DNA of 64,000 nucleotides from Planktothrix serta PCC 8927 (GCF_900010725.2 NZ_LR734880.1:119531-183530); one strand, 5' to 3'. Positions 7,365 to 16,985 are shown, counted from the stretch's first letter. Notes: generated by a model not told the origin, from the sequence alone. Translations and numbers: made by a program.

Positions 7365-7421
7365 ATGGCGGTAATTATTCCGCTTCCTCGCTTGCAACAA
7401 GGAATCAATGAAAGCAGTTAA
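7365..7421 (+). CDS. Possible 18-codon leader peptide
   Basis: ATG at 7365 is preceded by GAGGAG (about 7350-7355). The frame encodes MAVIIPLPRLQQGINESS and ends at 7421, overlapping the first codons of the next gene (ATG 7408) by 14 nt in another frame. It could couple translation into the toxin-antitoxin pair. It may equally be chance. Confidence 0.25.
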   Translation: MAVIIPLPRLQQGINESS

Positions 7422-7716
7422 GGCTACTGGAAAAATCAATACGGTCGGTCAATTATCTTTAGACTACCCAATAAAAGGGACTCTACCCAGTTCGGTAAGA
7501 GTCATTATTGTTTGGGAAGAAACAGAAACGGAAGTTAATGAATTTTGGCAACAAATTAGTGAATATCAACAACATCCTTTAAGGTCAGCAGAACAACTAC
7601 AACAGGAATTAAAGCAATCTTTGACCGAAGCGGGTTATGATTCTAGGGAGAAAATCATTGACCTTGTACAAGATATTAAACGGGAAATATCTCAAGAACG
7701 TCAACAAAAACAATAG
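7408..7716 (+). CDS. Putative antitoxin partner of a PIN toxin
   Basis: A 102-residue protein. The N-terminus (KINTVGQLSLDYPIKGTLPSSVRVII) is beta-rich, as in small cyanobacterial antitoxins. The rest is charged and helical. It sits 8 bp upstream of a PIN-domain gene, the usual antitoxin-first order. I do not recognise the family, so the antitoxin role is inferred from context. Confidence 0.6.
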   Translation: MKAVKATGKINTVGQLSLDYPIKGTLPSSVRVIIVWEETETEVNEFWQQISEYQQHPLRSAEQLQQELKQSLTEAGYDSREKIIDLVQDIKREISQERQQKQ

Positions 7717-7724
7717 TTAATAAA

Positions 7725-8201
7725 ATGACGAAGATTCCGCAATTAATTTTTTTAGATACTAATGTTTATTTAATCGGTGCAGTTGAACTAGACAGTCCTG
7801 AAGGTTTAATTATTAAATGGCTAGGCTGGGAAGCTCAAAATGATAATCCTGTTGCGGTGATCATTTCTGAAGAATTGATTGACCAAATTTCCAGAGTTGC
7901 TAAACGGTTGAAAAACAAAGATTGGGGCGGAGAACTCATTGGACGAATTTGGCAAAATTTAAAAGTTTTTTATGTCCAGATTGATGATGTTGAGTTAGCC
8001 AAAATTGAAGATTTGGGAGTTATACCCCGTGAAGATGTGGGGGTTTATTTAACAGCGAAAATGGGTCAATGTCAATGTTTTATATCGGCTAATCATAAGT
8101 TAATTAAGGTTTTAGCTCAACAAACAGGGGAGTTTGAATGTTTAACGCCATCTGGTTTTGTGAGTAAGTATCTAAAATTAGATCAAAATGGAGAATTTTA
8201 G
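7725..8201 (+). CDS. PIN-domain toxin-like ribonuclease
   Basis: A 158-residue protein beginning with the PIN signature LIFLDTNVYL (D11). It has a conserved acidic ISEEL in the middle and EDVGVYLTAK followed by FISANHKLI towards the C-terminus, the acidic positions expected of a metal-dependent PIN ribonuclease. It follows the 102-residue gene by 8 bp. Together they look like a VapBC-type toxin-antitoxin module with a non-standard antitoxin. The gene converges on hicB. Confidence 0.75.
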   Translation: MTKIPQLIFLDTNVYLIGAVELDSPEGLIIKWLGWEAQNDNPVAVIISEELIDQISRVAKRLKNKDWGGELIGRIWQNLKVFYVQIDDVELAKIEDLGVIPREDVGVYLTAKMGQCQCFISANHKLIKVLAQQTGEFECLTPSGFVSKYLKLDQNGEF

Positions 8202-8212
8202 AACAGATGAAC

Positions 8213-8446
8213 CTAAAACATTAATGGCTTAACCATTAAATCTTTTCTGGGAATTGACTGATGATCAGCCCTTAAACTTTCAATATATAATTCAATCGCT
8301 TCTGTAATATTATCGATCGCTTCTTCAAAGGAATCTCCTTGAGAATGACAACCTTTTAGAATAGGGCAAAAAGCATGATAACCTCCATCGGGTTCTTTTT
8401 GCAGAATCACTGTATAATTGTAAACTTGTTTATTATTGTTATCCAT
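8213..8446 (-). CDS. hicB: HicB-family antitoxin, apparently orphan
   Basis: A 77-residue protein with the HicB core YTVILQKEPDGGYHAFCPILKGC, then GDSFEEAIDNITEAIELYIESL. HicB proteins neutralise the HicA mRNA interferase. No HicA-like frame (about 60 residues with a GSH motif) is visible within a kilobase on either side; the neighbours are a PIN gene and the gltB leader. It may be a solitary antitoxin or a relic. Confidence 0.8.
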   Translation of the reverse strand: MDNNNKQVYNYTVILQKEPDGGYHAFCPILKGCHSQGDSFEEAIDNITEAIELYIESLRADHQSIPRKDLMVKPLMF

Positions 8447-8886
8447 AAGTTTTGAACTTGTTAGTAATCTACCGACTTTTACCTCAGCATTATTTCATAA
8501 TAACTTACAGTTCCCTCCTGTAGATCCCAGGTTTCGGAATTGGATTTACCTCAAGGGAAGAAAAGACTCACAGCTTGAGCAATGACTCAGAAACAGAAGT
8601 AACGAAAGTTTAAGCGATCGCAATTATTTTTAGTTTTGTTAGGGATTATTAATAATTGACTCCAACCCCGACAATAAAAGGAATAGAAGCGATCGCCCTT
8701 AATAAATTTTACAAAAATCCCCGATCCACTTCCTTAAAGTTTTCCTTAAGATATAACATTAGAACTCTGTCTAATTGGAGAATAGAGCATAATTTAGGTT
8801 ATTCCCTCCTTGAACAACGCATTCGTCACCCTGACAAACGGTTCATTCCTATCCCTCTGGTCATAGATAACGTTAAATTAACTGCA
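8447..8886. other. Leader region of gltB
   Basis: A 440-bp gap between hicB and the chosen gltB ATG. An in-frame extension back to a TTG at 8656 exists, but its 77 codons show no family resemblance (Asn/Arg/Leu-rich, HIP1 site at 8691-8698) and are treated as untranslated. I see no obvious terminator or riboswitch. Confidence 0.4.
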
Positions 8887-11800
8887 ATGAATACTCAAGC
8901 ATTCCCCGAAAAACAAGGTCTCTACGATCCTCAATTTGAACACGACGCCTGTGGGGTCGGGTTCATCGTCCATCAGAAGGGGCAAAAATCCCATGATATT
9001 GTTGAAAATGCCTTAACGATTTTACTCAACCTCGACCATCGCGGCGCCTGTGGGTGCGAAGTCAATACCGGAGATGGGGCGGGAATTTTAATGCAGGTTC
9101 CCCATAAATTCCTTAAAAAAGTCGCGGCGGCGGAGAATATTAGTTTACCCGAACCCGGACAATATGGCGTGGGGATGATTTATAGTTCCCCTGACCCCCA
9201 ACAGCGCCAAAAAGGTCGGGAGATTTTAGAAAAAATTGTCACCGAAGAAGGTCAAACCGTTCTGGGTTGGCGGGATGTTCCTACGGATCATTCTAGTTTA
9301 GGAAATACCGCCCAGTCCAGTGAACCCTTTATGCAGCAGGTGTTCATTGGTCGTAACCCTAATATTAGCGATGATCTGGTGTTTGAACGCAAACTCTATG
9401 TGATTCGTAAATTATCCCATACTGAAATCCGCGTTCCGGGTGCTGATCCTTATTGGTATATTTCCAGTCTGTCCTGTCGGACAATGGTGTATAAAGGGAT
9501 GTTGATGCCTGTGCAGGTGGGACAATATTACCCGGAACTCCATGATCCTGATATGGAGAGTGCGTTGGCGTTGGTTCACTCTCGCTTCAGTACCAATACC
9601 TTCCCCAGTTGGGAACGCTCTCACCCCTATCGTTATATTGCTCACAACGGCGAAATTAATACCCTCCGAGGCAATATTAACTGGATGACCGCCCGCCAGT
9701 CGATGTTTGAGTCCGAACTGTTTGGGGACGATCTCAAGAAAATTCAACCCGTCATTAACGTTAACGGAAGTGACTCGACTATTTTTGATAATGCCTTAGA
9801 ATTGTTAGTCTTAGCAGGGCGATCGCTTCCCCATGCGGTGATGATGATGATCCCCGAACCTTGGACAGCCCACGAGTCCATGAGTGAGGAGAAAAAGGCG
9901 TTTTATGAATACCATTCCTGCTTAATGGAACCTTGGGATGGCCCCGCTTCTATTGCGTTTACCGATGGGACGATGATGGGGGCTGTTCTTGACCGCAACG
10001 GGTTACGGCCTTCCCGCTATTATGTAACGAAGGATGATCTGGTAATTATGGCGTCGGAAGCCGGAGTGCTCCCCATTGAACCGGAACGAGTCGCTTATAA
10101 AGGCCGTTTGCAACCGGGGCGGATGTTCCTCGTGGATATGGAACAAGGGCGGATCATTGCGGATGAGGAAATTAAGGCGAAAATCGCTACAGAACAGCCT
10201 TATCGGGAATGGTTGAATGAACATTTAGTCGCCCTGGAGAACCTCAAAGACCCTGTAGAGACGTTGCATACAACGTCTCTACATCATCGGACGGATGGGT
10301 TAGTGCAGCAACAAACAGCCTTTGGTTATACCTTTGAAGACTTGCGACTGTTATTAACGCCAATGGCGCGGGATGGGGTTGAGGCGGTGGGTTCGATGGG
10401 AACTGATACCCCGTTGGCGGTGTTATCCGATCGCCCGAAACTGTTGTATGAGTATTTCCAACAACTGTTTGCTCAGGTTACAAACCCCCCTATTGACTCC
10501 ATTCGGGAAGAAATTATCACTTCAGCCGATACCACCATCGGGGCGGAACGCAACTTATTAAAACCCGAACCCGAAAGCTGTCACCTGATCAAACTCAAAA
10601 CCCCTATTCTCAGTAATGCCGAATTAGCAAAACTGAAAGCGGTTAACGAAGAGGGTTTTCACGCTATTACCCTGCCAATTCTGTTTAACCCCAAAGATGG
10701 GGTAAACGGCTTAGAAGCGGTGATGACGGGGATTTTTGAGCAAGCTGATAAAGCAATTGAGGACGGGGTGAACCTCTTGATTTTGAGCGATCGCGGTGTT
10801 GATCCGAATAACGCCCCTATCCCGGCTTTATTAGCCGTATCCGGTTTACATCACCATCTGATTCGTCACGGAACTCGGACACGGGTTGGGATTATTTTAG
10901 AATCCGGTGAACCGCGAGAAGTCCATCATTTTGCAGTTTTAATCGGGTATGGTTGCTGTGCGATTAATCCCTATATCGCTTTTGAAAGTATCCACGATAT
11001 GATCTCTCAAGGATTATTGGTGGGTGTGGACTACAAAACCGCCTGTAAGAATTACGTTAAATCCGCAACAAAGGGGGTAATTAAAGTTGCTTCTAAAATT
11101 GGAATTTCCACCTTACAAAGTTATCGCGGGGCTCAAATTTTTGAAGCCATTGGGTTAAATCAATCGGTGATTGATCGATACTTTAGTTGGACGGCTTCTC
11201 GCATTCAAGGCGCTGATTTAGAAGTCATTGCAAAAGAGGCTATTTTACGTCATACCAATGCCTTTCCTGACCGTCCGGGTGATCAAACTCCGACCCTTGA
11301 TGTGGGGGGAGAATATCAATGGCGTAAAGACGGAGAAGCCCATTTACTCAGTCCTGAAGCGATTCATTCTCTGCAAAAAGCCGTTAAGGTGGGGGATTAT
11401 GAATTGTTCAAAAAATACGCTCAGTTGGTGAATGAACAGAATCAGAAATATTTTACTTTGCGGGGGTTATTGCAATTTAAAGAGAAGGATTTAACAGGCA
11501 GGATGCCTGTTCCACTGGAGGAAGTTGAACCCATTGAAGCCATTATGAAACGGTTTAAAACTGGGGCGATGAGTTATGGTTCAATTTCTAAAGAAGCTCA
11601 TGAAACGTTAGCGATCGCCATGAACCGTATTGGTGGTAAGTCTAACACAGGAGAAGGCGGCGAAGACCCAGAACGTTATACCTGGACAAACGAACAAGGG
11701 GACTCGAAAAATAGCGCCATTAAGCAAGTCGCCTCCGGTCGGTTTGGGGTTACGAGTTTGTACCTGTCCCAAGCCAAGGAAATTCAAATTAAAATGGCAC

Positions 11801-13509
11801 AGGGGGCTAAACCCGGAGAAGGGGGACAACTCCCCGGACGTAAGGTTTATCCGTCTATTGCGAAGGTTCGTCACTCAACGCCGGGGGTGGGTTTGATTTC
11901 GCCTCCTCCTCACCACGATATTTATTCCATTGAGGACTTAGCCGAATTAATCCATGATTTGAAAAACTCCAACCGTCAGGCTCGGATCAGTGTGAAATTA
12001 GTCTCAGAAGTCGGAGTTGGAACCATTGCCGCCGGGGTTGCGAAAGCCCATGCTGATGTGGTATTAATCTCCGGGTTTGATGGGGGCACGGGTGCATCTC
12101 CCCAAACCTCTATTAAACACGCCGGACTGCCTTGGGAGTTGGGGTTAGCGGAAACCCATCAAACTCTGGTGTTGAATAATTTGCGATCGCGTATTGCTGT
12201 CGAAACCGATGGTCAGATGAAGACCGGACGAGATGTGGTAATTGCGGCGTTGTTAGGAGCAGAGGAATTCGGCTTTTCAACTGCACCGTTAGTCACCTTG
12301 GGTTGTATTATGATGCGGGTGTGCCACCTGAATACCTGTCCGGTGGGGATTGCTACCCAAAACCCCCAACTGCGGGAAAGCTTTTCGGGTGATCCTGAGT
12401 ATACCGTTAACTTCATGAAGTTCATCGCCCAGGAAGTCCGAGAAATCATGGCTGAGTTGGGTTTCCGCAGCTTAACTGAAATGGTGGGACGCACGGATGT
12501 ATTGGAAGCTAAAAAAGCCGTTGACCATTGGAAAGCCAAAGGCATTGACCTCTCGAAAATCCTCTATCAACCGGAAGTTGGGGAAGACATCGGCCGTTAT
12601 TGTCAAATTCCCCAAGATCACGGTTTAGATAAATCCTTGGATATCACCGTGTTACTGGATCTGTGTAAACCCGCTATTGAGAAGGGTGAGAAGGTTGCCG
12701 CCAAGTTACCGATTAAAAATATTAACCGGGCGGTGGGAACGATTTTAGGCAATGAAATCACCAAAAACCATTGGCAAGGTTTACCGGAAGATACGGTGCA
12801 TCTGCATTTCCAAGGCAGTGCGGGTCAAAGCTTGGGGGCTTTTGTTCCCAAGGGGGTAACGTTAGAATTGGAAGGGGATGCTAACGACTATGTAGGTAAG
12901 GGATTAAGTGGAGGGAAAATTATTATTTATCCCCCAGCTAAATCTACATTTATCCCCGAAGAAAATATCATTATCGGCAATGTGGCGTTATATGGCGCAA
13001 CTCTTGGGGAAGTCTATATTCGAGGGTTAGCGGGTGAACGTTTCGGGGTGCGGAACTCCGGCGTGAATGCCGTTGTGGAAGGCGTGGGAGATCACGGTTG
13101 TGAATATATGACCGGAGGTAAGGTCGTTGTCCTGGGCACCACCGGACGGAACTTTGCGGCGGGAATGAGTGGCGGTATTGCTTATATCTTGGATGAAACG
13201 GGGGATTTTGCCACTCGTTGTAATCCGTCAATGGTCGATTTAGAAAAGTTGGAAGACCCGGAAGAAATTAATCAGGTTTACCAATTAATTGCTAAACACG
13301 CGGAGTATACCAAGAGTCAAAAAGCGTTGAAAATTTTAGCCCATTGGACGGAAATGATTCCGACGTTTGTTAAAGTGATTCCGCGCGATTATAAGCGGGT
13401 TTTAGAAGCATTAAAAGAAGCTGAAAAATCCGGTTTAACTGGGGATGAAGCGTTAACGGCGGCGTTTGAAGCTAATTCCCGTGATGTGGCGCGGGTTGGC
13501 GGAAGTTAG
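8887..13509 (+). CDS. gltB: Glutamate synthase large subunit (GltB; GOGAT alpha)
   Basis: Makes two glutamates from glutamine and 2-oxoglutarate. Numbering from the ATG at 8887 (1540 residues, the normal size): class II glutamine amidotransferase domain with its catalytic cysteine in HDACGVGFI near the N-terminus, a central linking domain, the FMN-binding synthase domain ([17 protein letters not shown]), the 3Fe-4S cysteines in [15 protein letters not shown], and the C-terminal beta-helix rich in glycine ([17 protein letters not shown]). The stretch [16 protein letters not shown] and the nearby gltD favour the NAD(P)H-dependent GltB over the ferredoxin-dependent enzyme, but that remains a judgement. 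Two dispersed palindromes lie inside the gene in frame (10254-10283, 11493-11511), apparently adding a few residues. A hairpin at 13521-13544 follows. Confidence 0.9.
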   Translation: MNTQAFPEKQGLYDPQFEHDACGVGFIVHQKGQKSHDIVENALTILLNLDHRGACGCEVNTGDGAGILMQVPHKFLKKVAAAENISLPEPGQYGVGMIYSSPDPQQRQKGREILEKIVTEEGQTVLGWRDVPTDHSSLGNTAQSSEPFMQQVFIGRNPNISDDLVFERKLYVIRKLSHTEIRVPGADPYWYISSLSCRTMVYKGMLMPVQVGQYYPELHDPDMESALALVHSRFSTNTFPSWERSHPYRYIAHNGEINTLRGNINWMTARQSMFESELFGDDLKKIQPVINVNGSDSTIFDNALELLVLAGRSLPHAVMMMIPEPWTAHESMSEEKKAFYEYHSCLMEPWDGPASIAFTDGTMMGAVLDRNGLRPSRYYVTKDDLVIMASEAGVLPIEPERVAYKGRLQPGRMFLVDMEQGRIIADEEIKAKIATEQPYREWLNEHLVALENLKDPVETLHTTSLHHRTDGLVQQQTAFGYTFEDLRLLLTPMARDGVEAVGSMGTDTPLAVLSDRPKLLYEYFQQLFAQVTNPPIDSIREEIITSADTTIGAERNLLKPEPESCHLIKLKTPILSNAELAKLKAVNEEGFHAITLPILFNPKDGVNGLEAVMTGIFEQADKAIEDGVNLLILSDRGVDPNNAPIPALLAVSGLHHHLIRHGTRTRVGIILESGEPREVHHFAVLIGYGCCAINPYIAFESIHDMISQGLLVGVDYKTACKNYVKSATKGVIKVASKIGISTLQSYRGAQIFEAIGLNQSVIDRYFSWTASRIQGADLEVIAKEAILRHTNAFPDRPGDQTPTLDVGGEYQWRKDGEAHLLSPEAIHSLQKAVKVGDYELFKKYAQLVNEQNQKYFTLRGLLQFKEKDLTGRMPVPLEEVEPIEAIMKRFKTGAMSYGSISKEAHETLAIAMNRIGGKSNTGEGGEDPERYTWTNEQGDSKNSAIKQVASGRFGVTSLYLSQAKEIQIKMAQGAKPGEGGQLPGRKVYPSIAKVRHSTPGVGLISPPPHHDIYSIEDLAELIHDLKNSNRQARISVKLVSEVGVGTIAAGVAKAHADVVLISGFDGGTGASPQTSIKHAGLPWELGLAETHQTLVLNNLRSRIAVETDGQMKTGRDVVIAALLGAEEFGFSTAPLVTLGCIMMRVCHLNTCPVGIATQNPQLRESFSGDPEYTVNFMKFIAQEVREIMAELGFRSLTEMVGRTDVLEAKKAVDHWKAKGIDLSKILYQPEVGEDIGRYCQIPQDHGLDKSLDITVLLDLCKPAIEKGEKVAAKLPIKNINRAVGTILGNEITKNHWQGLPEDTVHLHFQGSAGQSLGAFVPKGVTLELEGDANDYVGKGLSGGKIIIYPPAKSTFIPEENIIIGNVALYGATLGEVYIRGLAGERFGVRNSGVNAVVEGVGDHGCEYMTGGKVVVLGTTGRNFAAGMSGGIAYILDETGDFATRCNPSMVDLEKLEDPEEINQVYQLIAKHAEYTKSQKALKILAHWTEMIPTFVKVIPRDYKRVLEALKEAEKSGLTGDEALTAAFEANSRDVARVGGS
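10254..10283. repeat. 30-bp dispersed palindrome inside gltB
   Basis: TGTAGAGACGTTG (10254-10266), a CATA loop and CAACGTCTCTACA (10271-10283) form a perfect 13-bp hairpin. It is read in frame as [11 protein letters not shown] in a variable linker after the amidotransferase part. The same family occurs in spacers at 3470-3500, 38922-38976 and 54489-54518 (the last also exactly 30 bp). Confidence 0.75.
11493..11511. repeat. Second palindrome inside gltB
   Basis: AACAGGCA-GGA-TGCCTGTT is a perfect 8-bp hairpin read in frame as LTGRMPVP just before [11 protein letters not shown]. It resembles a small dispersed cyanobacterial palindrome and lies at a natural linker before the FMN domain. Confidence 0.5.
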
Positions 13510-13520
13510 AATGTTAGAAT

Positions 13521-13544
13521 AACAGGGGGCTTCGGCCCCTTGTT
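13521..13544 (+). terminator. TTCG-loop hairpin after gltB
   Basis: AACAGGGGGC and GCCCCTTGTT pair over 10 positions (one G-T wobble) around a TTCG tetraloop, 11 bp after the gltB stop codon. No T-run follows, so termination may be partial or factor-dependent. It could also stabilise the transcript end. Confidence 0.55.
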
Positions 13545-13550
13545 GGACTG

Positions 13551-14702
13551 ATGAATAGCTATATAAATGATTTTAATAGTAAGGAAAATATGGGACTTCA
13601 GGAAGAAATTGACAGCATGAGGCAAGAAATTAGAGCCGATAGATACTCGATGTCTATTGGGGAATGGATCAGTCTTTATGAAAGTGAAGAAATTGATATA
13701 CACCCTGAATTTCAAAGATTTTTCCGGTGGACGGATACTCAAAAAACTAATTTTATAGAATCTATTTTACTGGGAATACCAATTCCACCTATTTTTGTGT
13801 CTCAACGAGAAGATGGAGTTTGGGATGTTGTAGACGGTTTACAACGTTTGTCTACTATATATCAGTTTATTGGAAAATTAAAAGATGAAAATAACCAACT
13901 TATCCCTCCTTTAGTGCTTGAAGGAACTAAATATTTACCTAATCTCAATAATAAAATATGGGAAGATCCAGATGATTCGGAAAACGAAAACTGTCTGACT
14001 CAAGCTCAACGTCTTTTGATAAAAAGAGCCAAAATTGATGTCAATATTCTATTAAAAGAAAGCGATAAGGTTGCGAAATATGAATTATTTCAACGATTAA
14101 ATAATGGGGGATCTCTAGCTACTCCACAGGAGGTAAGAAACTGTATTCTTGTAATGTATAATCGTGAAATGTTTCATTGGATGAAAGGTTTAAGTCAAAA
14201 TCAATCTTTTCAAGAATGTATAGCTCTTGGTGATCGTCTTATTCATGAACAATATGATTTAGAGTTACTGCTCAGGTTTTTAGTATTCCGTAATATTGAA
14301 CAAAATGTAATGAAAGGTATAAAAAATGATTTGGGACAATTCTTGACAGAAAAGATGGTAGAAATGGCAGAGAATTCAGAGTTTAATTATGAAGAAGAAG
14401 AAAAAGCATTTAAGCAAACATTTTCAATTTTATATGAACAGATGGGAAGTGATAGTTTTCGTAGATATTCAGCTACTAAAGATAAGTTTATGGGAGGATT
14501 CTTAGTCTCTGCCTATGAAGTGATTGCTTTAGGAGTAGGTTATCATTGTGAACAGTTATCTAGCTCTAATTTCAACATAAGAGATAAAGTAAAAGAAATT
14601 TGGTCACGTCCTGAGTATAAAGAATGGTCAGGTGGAGGTACTAACGCCCAGCGAAGACTCCCGAAATTAGTTCCCTTTGGTCGCCAAATGTTTCAACCAT
14701 GA
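13551..14702 (+). CDS. DUF262 (GmrS/ParB-like) domain protein
   Basis: A 383-residue protein. Residues about 35-200 match the DUF262 fold: IDIHPEFQRFFRW, SILLGIPIPPIFV, and DGLQRLST (95-102), the DGQR-type motif of ParB/Srx-like NTPases and nucleases. The C-terminal half is helical and has no HNH (DUF1524) motif, unlike GmrSD enzymes. The ATG at 13551 lacks a ribosome binding site; an in-frame ATG at 13590, just after AAGGA, is a likely alternative start. It overlaps the HEPN gene by 4 bp (ATGA). The low GC content contrasts with gltB and gltD. Likely a defence component, with the downstream gene as effector. Confidence 0.8.
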   Translation: MNSYINDFNSKENMGLQEEIDSMRQEIRADRYSMSIGEWISLYESEEIDIHPEFQRFFRWTDTQKTNFIESILLGIPIPPIFVSQREDGVWDVVDGLQRLSTIYQFIGKLKDENNQLIPPLVLEGTKYLPNLNNKIWEDPDDSENENCLTQAQRLLIKRAKIDVNILLKESDKVAKYELFQRLNNGGSLATPQEVRNCILVMYNREMFHWMKGLSQNQSFQECIALGDRLIHEQYDLELLLRFLVFRNIEQNVMKGIKNDLGQFLTEKMVEMAENSEFNYEEEEKAFKQTFSILYEQMGSDSFRRYSATKDKFMGGFLVSAYEVIALGVGYHCEQLSSSNFNIRDKVKEIWSRPEYKEWSGGGTNAQRRLPKLVPFGRQMFQP

Positions 14703-15367
14703 AGAAAATACGGAACCCAGAGGATCTTAATGATAAGCTTTCAGAGGAACTTGTATGGAGAAAAAAAGAGCTTTCATCTTTGAAAGCCATGATTGATTTG
14801 AAATCACCTTCTCCTGATAAACGCAGAGCATTACTTCGTAGCGGAATAACGATCCTTTATGCTCATTGGGAAGGCTTTATTAAAGTAGCAGCTAATAGTT
14901 ATTTAGAATTTGTTGCTATGCAAGGACTTCCCTATAATCAGCTTTCCAATAATTTTATAGCTTTAGCAATGAAAGATCAGTTAGATCAAGCAAAAGACAC
15001 AAACAAGGCAACTATATACTGTGAAGTAGCTGATTTTTTTATAACAAAGCTGACTGAACGGAGCAGAATTAAATATGAAAATAGAATAGCCACATCTAAT
15101 CTTTCATCATCCGTTTTTAAAGAGATAGTTTTTATGCTGGGTTTAGATTACTCCTTTTATGAAACAAAAGAAGTAATAATCGATGAAAAGTTGCTAGGAA
15201 AGAGAAATAAAATAGCTCATGGTGAGTATCTTGACATAGATGAACAAGATTATGATGAGTTGCATCAACAAATAATATCAATGATTGATCATTTTCGTAA
15301 TCAAATAGATAATTGTGCAGCTACAAAGCAATATTGTTGTAATGAGGATAAATCAGGGGAAATTTAG
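14699..15367 (+). CDS. HEPN-type ribonuclease-like protein
   Basis: A 222-residue, all-helical protein with the HEPN RX4H motif RNKIAH (R169, H174). YAHWEGFIK upstream is typical of the MAE_28990/MAE_18760-type HEPN group as I remember it. HEPN proteins cleave RNA in toxin and defence systems. Its ATG overlaps the stop of the DUF262 gene (ATGA), so the two are translationally coupled. The pair sits between gltB and gltD and appears acquired. Function inferred; a regulated abortive-infection nuclease is the favoured reading. Confidence 0.78.
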   Translation: MKKIRNPEDLNDKLSEELVWRKKELSSLKAMIDLKSPSPDKRRALLRSGITILYAHWEGFIKVAANSYLEFVAMQGLPYNQLSNNFIALAMKDQLDQAKDTNKATIYCEVADFFITKLTERSRIKYENRIATSNLSSSVFKEIVFMLGLDYSFYETKEVIIDEKLLGKRNKIAHGEYLDIDEQDYDELHQQIISMIDHFRNQIDNCAATKQYCCNEDKSGEI

Positions 15368-15385
15368 TTGAATAAATATCAGGAA

Positions 15386-15439
15386 GGGCGGGTTTATCAA
15401 GATTTCTGTGAATTAACAAAGATTGTCTCGAACCCGCCC
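15386..15439. repeat. Stem-loop repeat GGGCGGGTT...AACCCGCCC
   Basis: A perfect 9-bp inverted repeat (15386-15394 and 15431-15439) with a 36-nt loop just after the HEPN gene. It resembles a cyanobacterial intergenic dispersed repeat and may end the transcript. Confidence 0.5.
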
Positions 15440-15497
15440 CTACGGATGGTTAAAATTTGATTCAATTAATTAGGATTTATATATTAATGGATTTCAG

Positions 15498-15695
15498 CTA
15501 AGATAAATTCAAAATTTGCTTAACTTCATCTAACGAAAAAGTAGGACTTTCTTGTTCTTCTTGTTGTGCTATTCTTAAATCTTGTAAATCCTGTAAATCT
15601 TCTAACAGTTCTTGAATTTTAAGAAATTCTTCACTGGGTAAAATGACAAATTCTTGACCATTTTTATTAATAAATTCAGGATGAAGTTGAATCAT
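15498..15695 (-). CDS. Phd/RelB-like antitoxin
   Basis: A 65-residue protein with FVILPSEEFLKIQELLEDL, the beta strand and helix pattern of Phd/YefM-type antitoxins, and an acidic C-terminal tail ending SLDEVKQIL that should wrap the toxin. The start is supported by GGAGAATATT before the ATG. It lies 12 bp downstream of a RelE-like gene, giving a toxin-first order. The duplicated DLQDLQDL is a small internal repeat. Confidence 0.7.
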   Translation of the reverse strand: MIQLHPEFINKNGQEFVILPSEEFLKIQELLEDLQDLQDLRIAQQEEQESPTFSLDEVKQILNLS

Positions 15696-15707
15696 AATAT
15701 TCTCCGA

Positions 15708-15908
15708 TTAATTATTATAAGCTTTACTACGATGTTTAACTCGATAGATAACTAAGTTTTGTTCCTCAACTGCAAATAATACCCGATAATCTCCAACTCT
15801 TAAACGGTATTCTGGTGTAAAGTTTGTTAATCGTTTGACATCTCCTTGTAAATTATTTTGCATCCCTTCTATTTTAGCAAGAATTCGTTTCTGTAGTTCA
15901 CAACCCAA
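15708..15908 (-). pseudogene. RelE/ParE-family toxin, N-terminus disrupted
   Basis: The 66 open codons encode the core and C-terminus of a RelE/ParE mRNA interferase (LQKRILAKIEGM, GDVKRLTNFTPEYRLRVGDYRVLF, VIYRVKHR). The first helix is missing. The same frame continues upstream through one TGA as GFEFGQERSLFLEKL (about 15918-15962), which resembles the missing helix, so a nonsense change at about 15912-15914 seems to have broken the gene. Only a TTG is available as start downstream of the stop. The adjacent antitoxin is intact, as expected when a toxin decays first. Confidence 0.6.
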
Positions 15909-16020
15909 AGATCATAGTTTTTCTAAAAATAGCGATCGCTCTTGACCAAACTCAAAACCGAATCGGTTATACTGAAATTATGTTTTAATTTGTACCCTAG
16001 AAATAGGTAGGATAAAAATT

Positions 16021-16266
16021 ATGACAACAACAATTCAAGTTGATATTTCCTTTGATTCATTAATTACAGCAATTAAATCCTTAGATTTATCCCAAAAACA
16101 TCAGCTTTTAGAAATTTTAGAAGATCAGATTTTTGAAGATGAAGCCGAACTTGAAGAAGACCCCAAAATTATTACTGAAATTGAAGAGGCGCGTCAAGCT
16201 TATCAAAGGGGAGACTATCAAACCATTCAAGATTATATGGCAAATCAGCTTGACAAAACAACATGA
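16021..16266 (+). CDS. Small acidic protein, antitoxin-like
   Basis: An 81-residue protein with a short beta-like N-terminus (TTTIQVDISFDSLITAIKSL), then LSQKHQLLEILEDQIF and a very acidic middle. Such proteins accompany toxins in cyanobacteria. A 28-codon frame overlaps its stop (ATGA). No toxin domain follows, so it may be the remaining half of a broken module. Confidence 0.5.
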   Translation: MTTTIQVDISFDSLITAIKSLDLSQKHQLLEILEDQIFEDEAELEEDPKIITEIEEARQAYQRGDYQTIQDYMANQLDKTT

Positions 16267-16349
16267 GTTATTTGGAAAGTCTTAAAACTACGTTGGAAGA
16301 GGCTTTAGAATTTAATCGCCAAGATGCTATTAATGCTGCCAATTGTTAA
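16263..16349 (+). pseudogene. 28-codon frame, possible remnant of a toxin gene
   Basis: The ATG overlaps the stop of the previous gene by 4 bp (ATGA), a hallmark of a coupled second gene. The frame encodes MSYLESLKTTLEEALEFN and stops after 28 codons. I see no continuation in other frames before the Uma2 gene. It may be a truncated partner or chance. Confidence 0.3.
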
Positions 16350-16421
16350 GATTGATCTACCCCTTTCCTGATCAAAAAATCGATTATAATCATCAATTAA
16401 GCTATCTTGAAGGCAACCTCA

Positions 16422-16985
16422 ATGGTACAAACTCCATCCAAAACCATCTCTTTAGAAGAGTTTCTGAAACAACCTGAAACTAAACCCGCCAGTGAATATA
16501 TTGAGGGTCAAATTATCCAGAAATCTATGCCACAAGGAAAACATAGTACAATTCAAGGGGAACTTGTTATCGCTCTGAATGCTATTTTAAAACCTGCAAA
16601 AATTGCCCGTGCATTCCCTGAACTGCGGTGTACCTTTGGAGAACGTTCAATTGTTCCTGATGTTTCTGTTTTTACTTGGGATAGAATTCCCCGTGATGAT
16701 AATGGTGCAATTGCAAATACTTTTTTAATCGCGCCGGACTGGATGATTGAAATTTTATCCCCCGATCAAAGTCCAACAAAAGTGATTAAAAACATTCTCT
16801 ATTGTCTCAATAATCAGACTCAAATGGCTTGGTTAATCGATCCTGAAGAACAATCTATTTTTGTTTATCACTCCAAACAACAAATAGAAGTCTTTGATCA
16901 ACTGGAGTCAGAGATTCCTGTTCCCCTGTTTGCAACCGATGTTAAACTAACCGTTGGGGCGTTATTTGCTTGGCTTTTAGAGTGA
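16422..16985 (+). CDS. Uma2-family (DUF820) nuclease-like protein
   Basis: Restriction-endonuclease-like fold common in cyanobacteria. Seen are SLEEFLKQPETKPASEYIEGQ, the acidic PDVSVFTW, IEILSPDQS and WLIDPEEQSIFVY, which make up the PD-(D/E)XK-like core. The ATG at 16422 is preferred over an upstream TTG at 16407 because GAAGG lies just before it. Cellular role unknown; these genes are abundant and often associated with mobile or variable regions. Confidence 0.85.
   Translation: MVQTPSKTISLEEFLKQPETKPASEYIEGQIIQKSMPQGKHSTIQGELVIALNAILKPAKIARAFPELRCTFGERSIVPDVSVFTWDRIPRDDNGAIANTFLIAPDWMIEILSPDQSPTKVIKNILYCLNNQTQMAWLIDPEEQSIFVYHSKQQIEVFDQLESEIPVPLFATDVKLTVGALFAWLLE

Noticed and set aside
8656..8886. 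N-terminal extension of gltB from a TTG
   Set aside because: Its 77 codons do not resemble the family; the amidotransferase domain starts right after the ATG at 8887.
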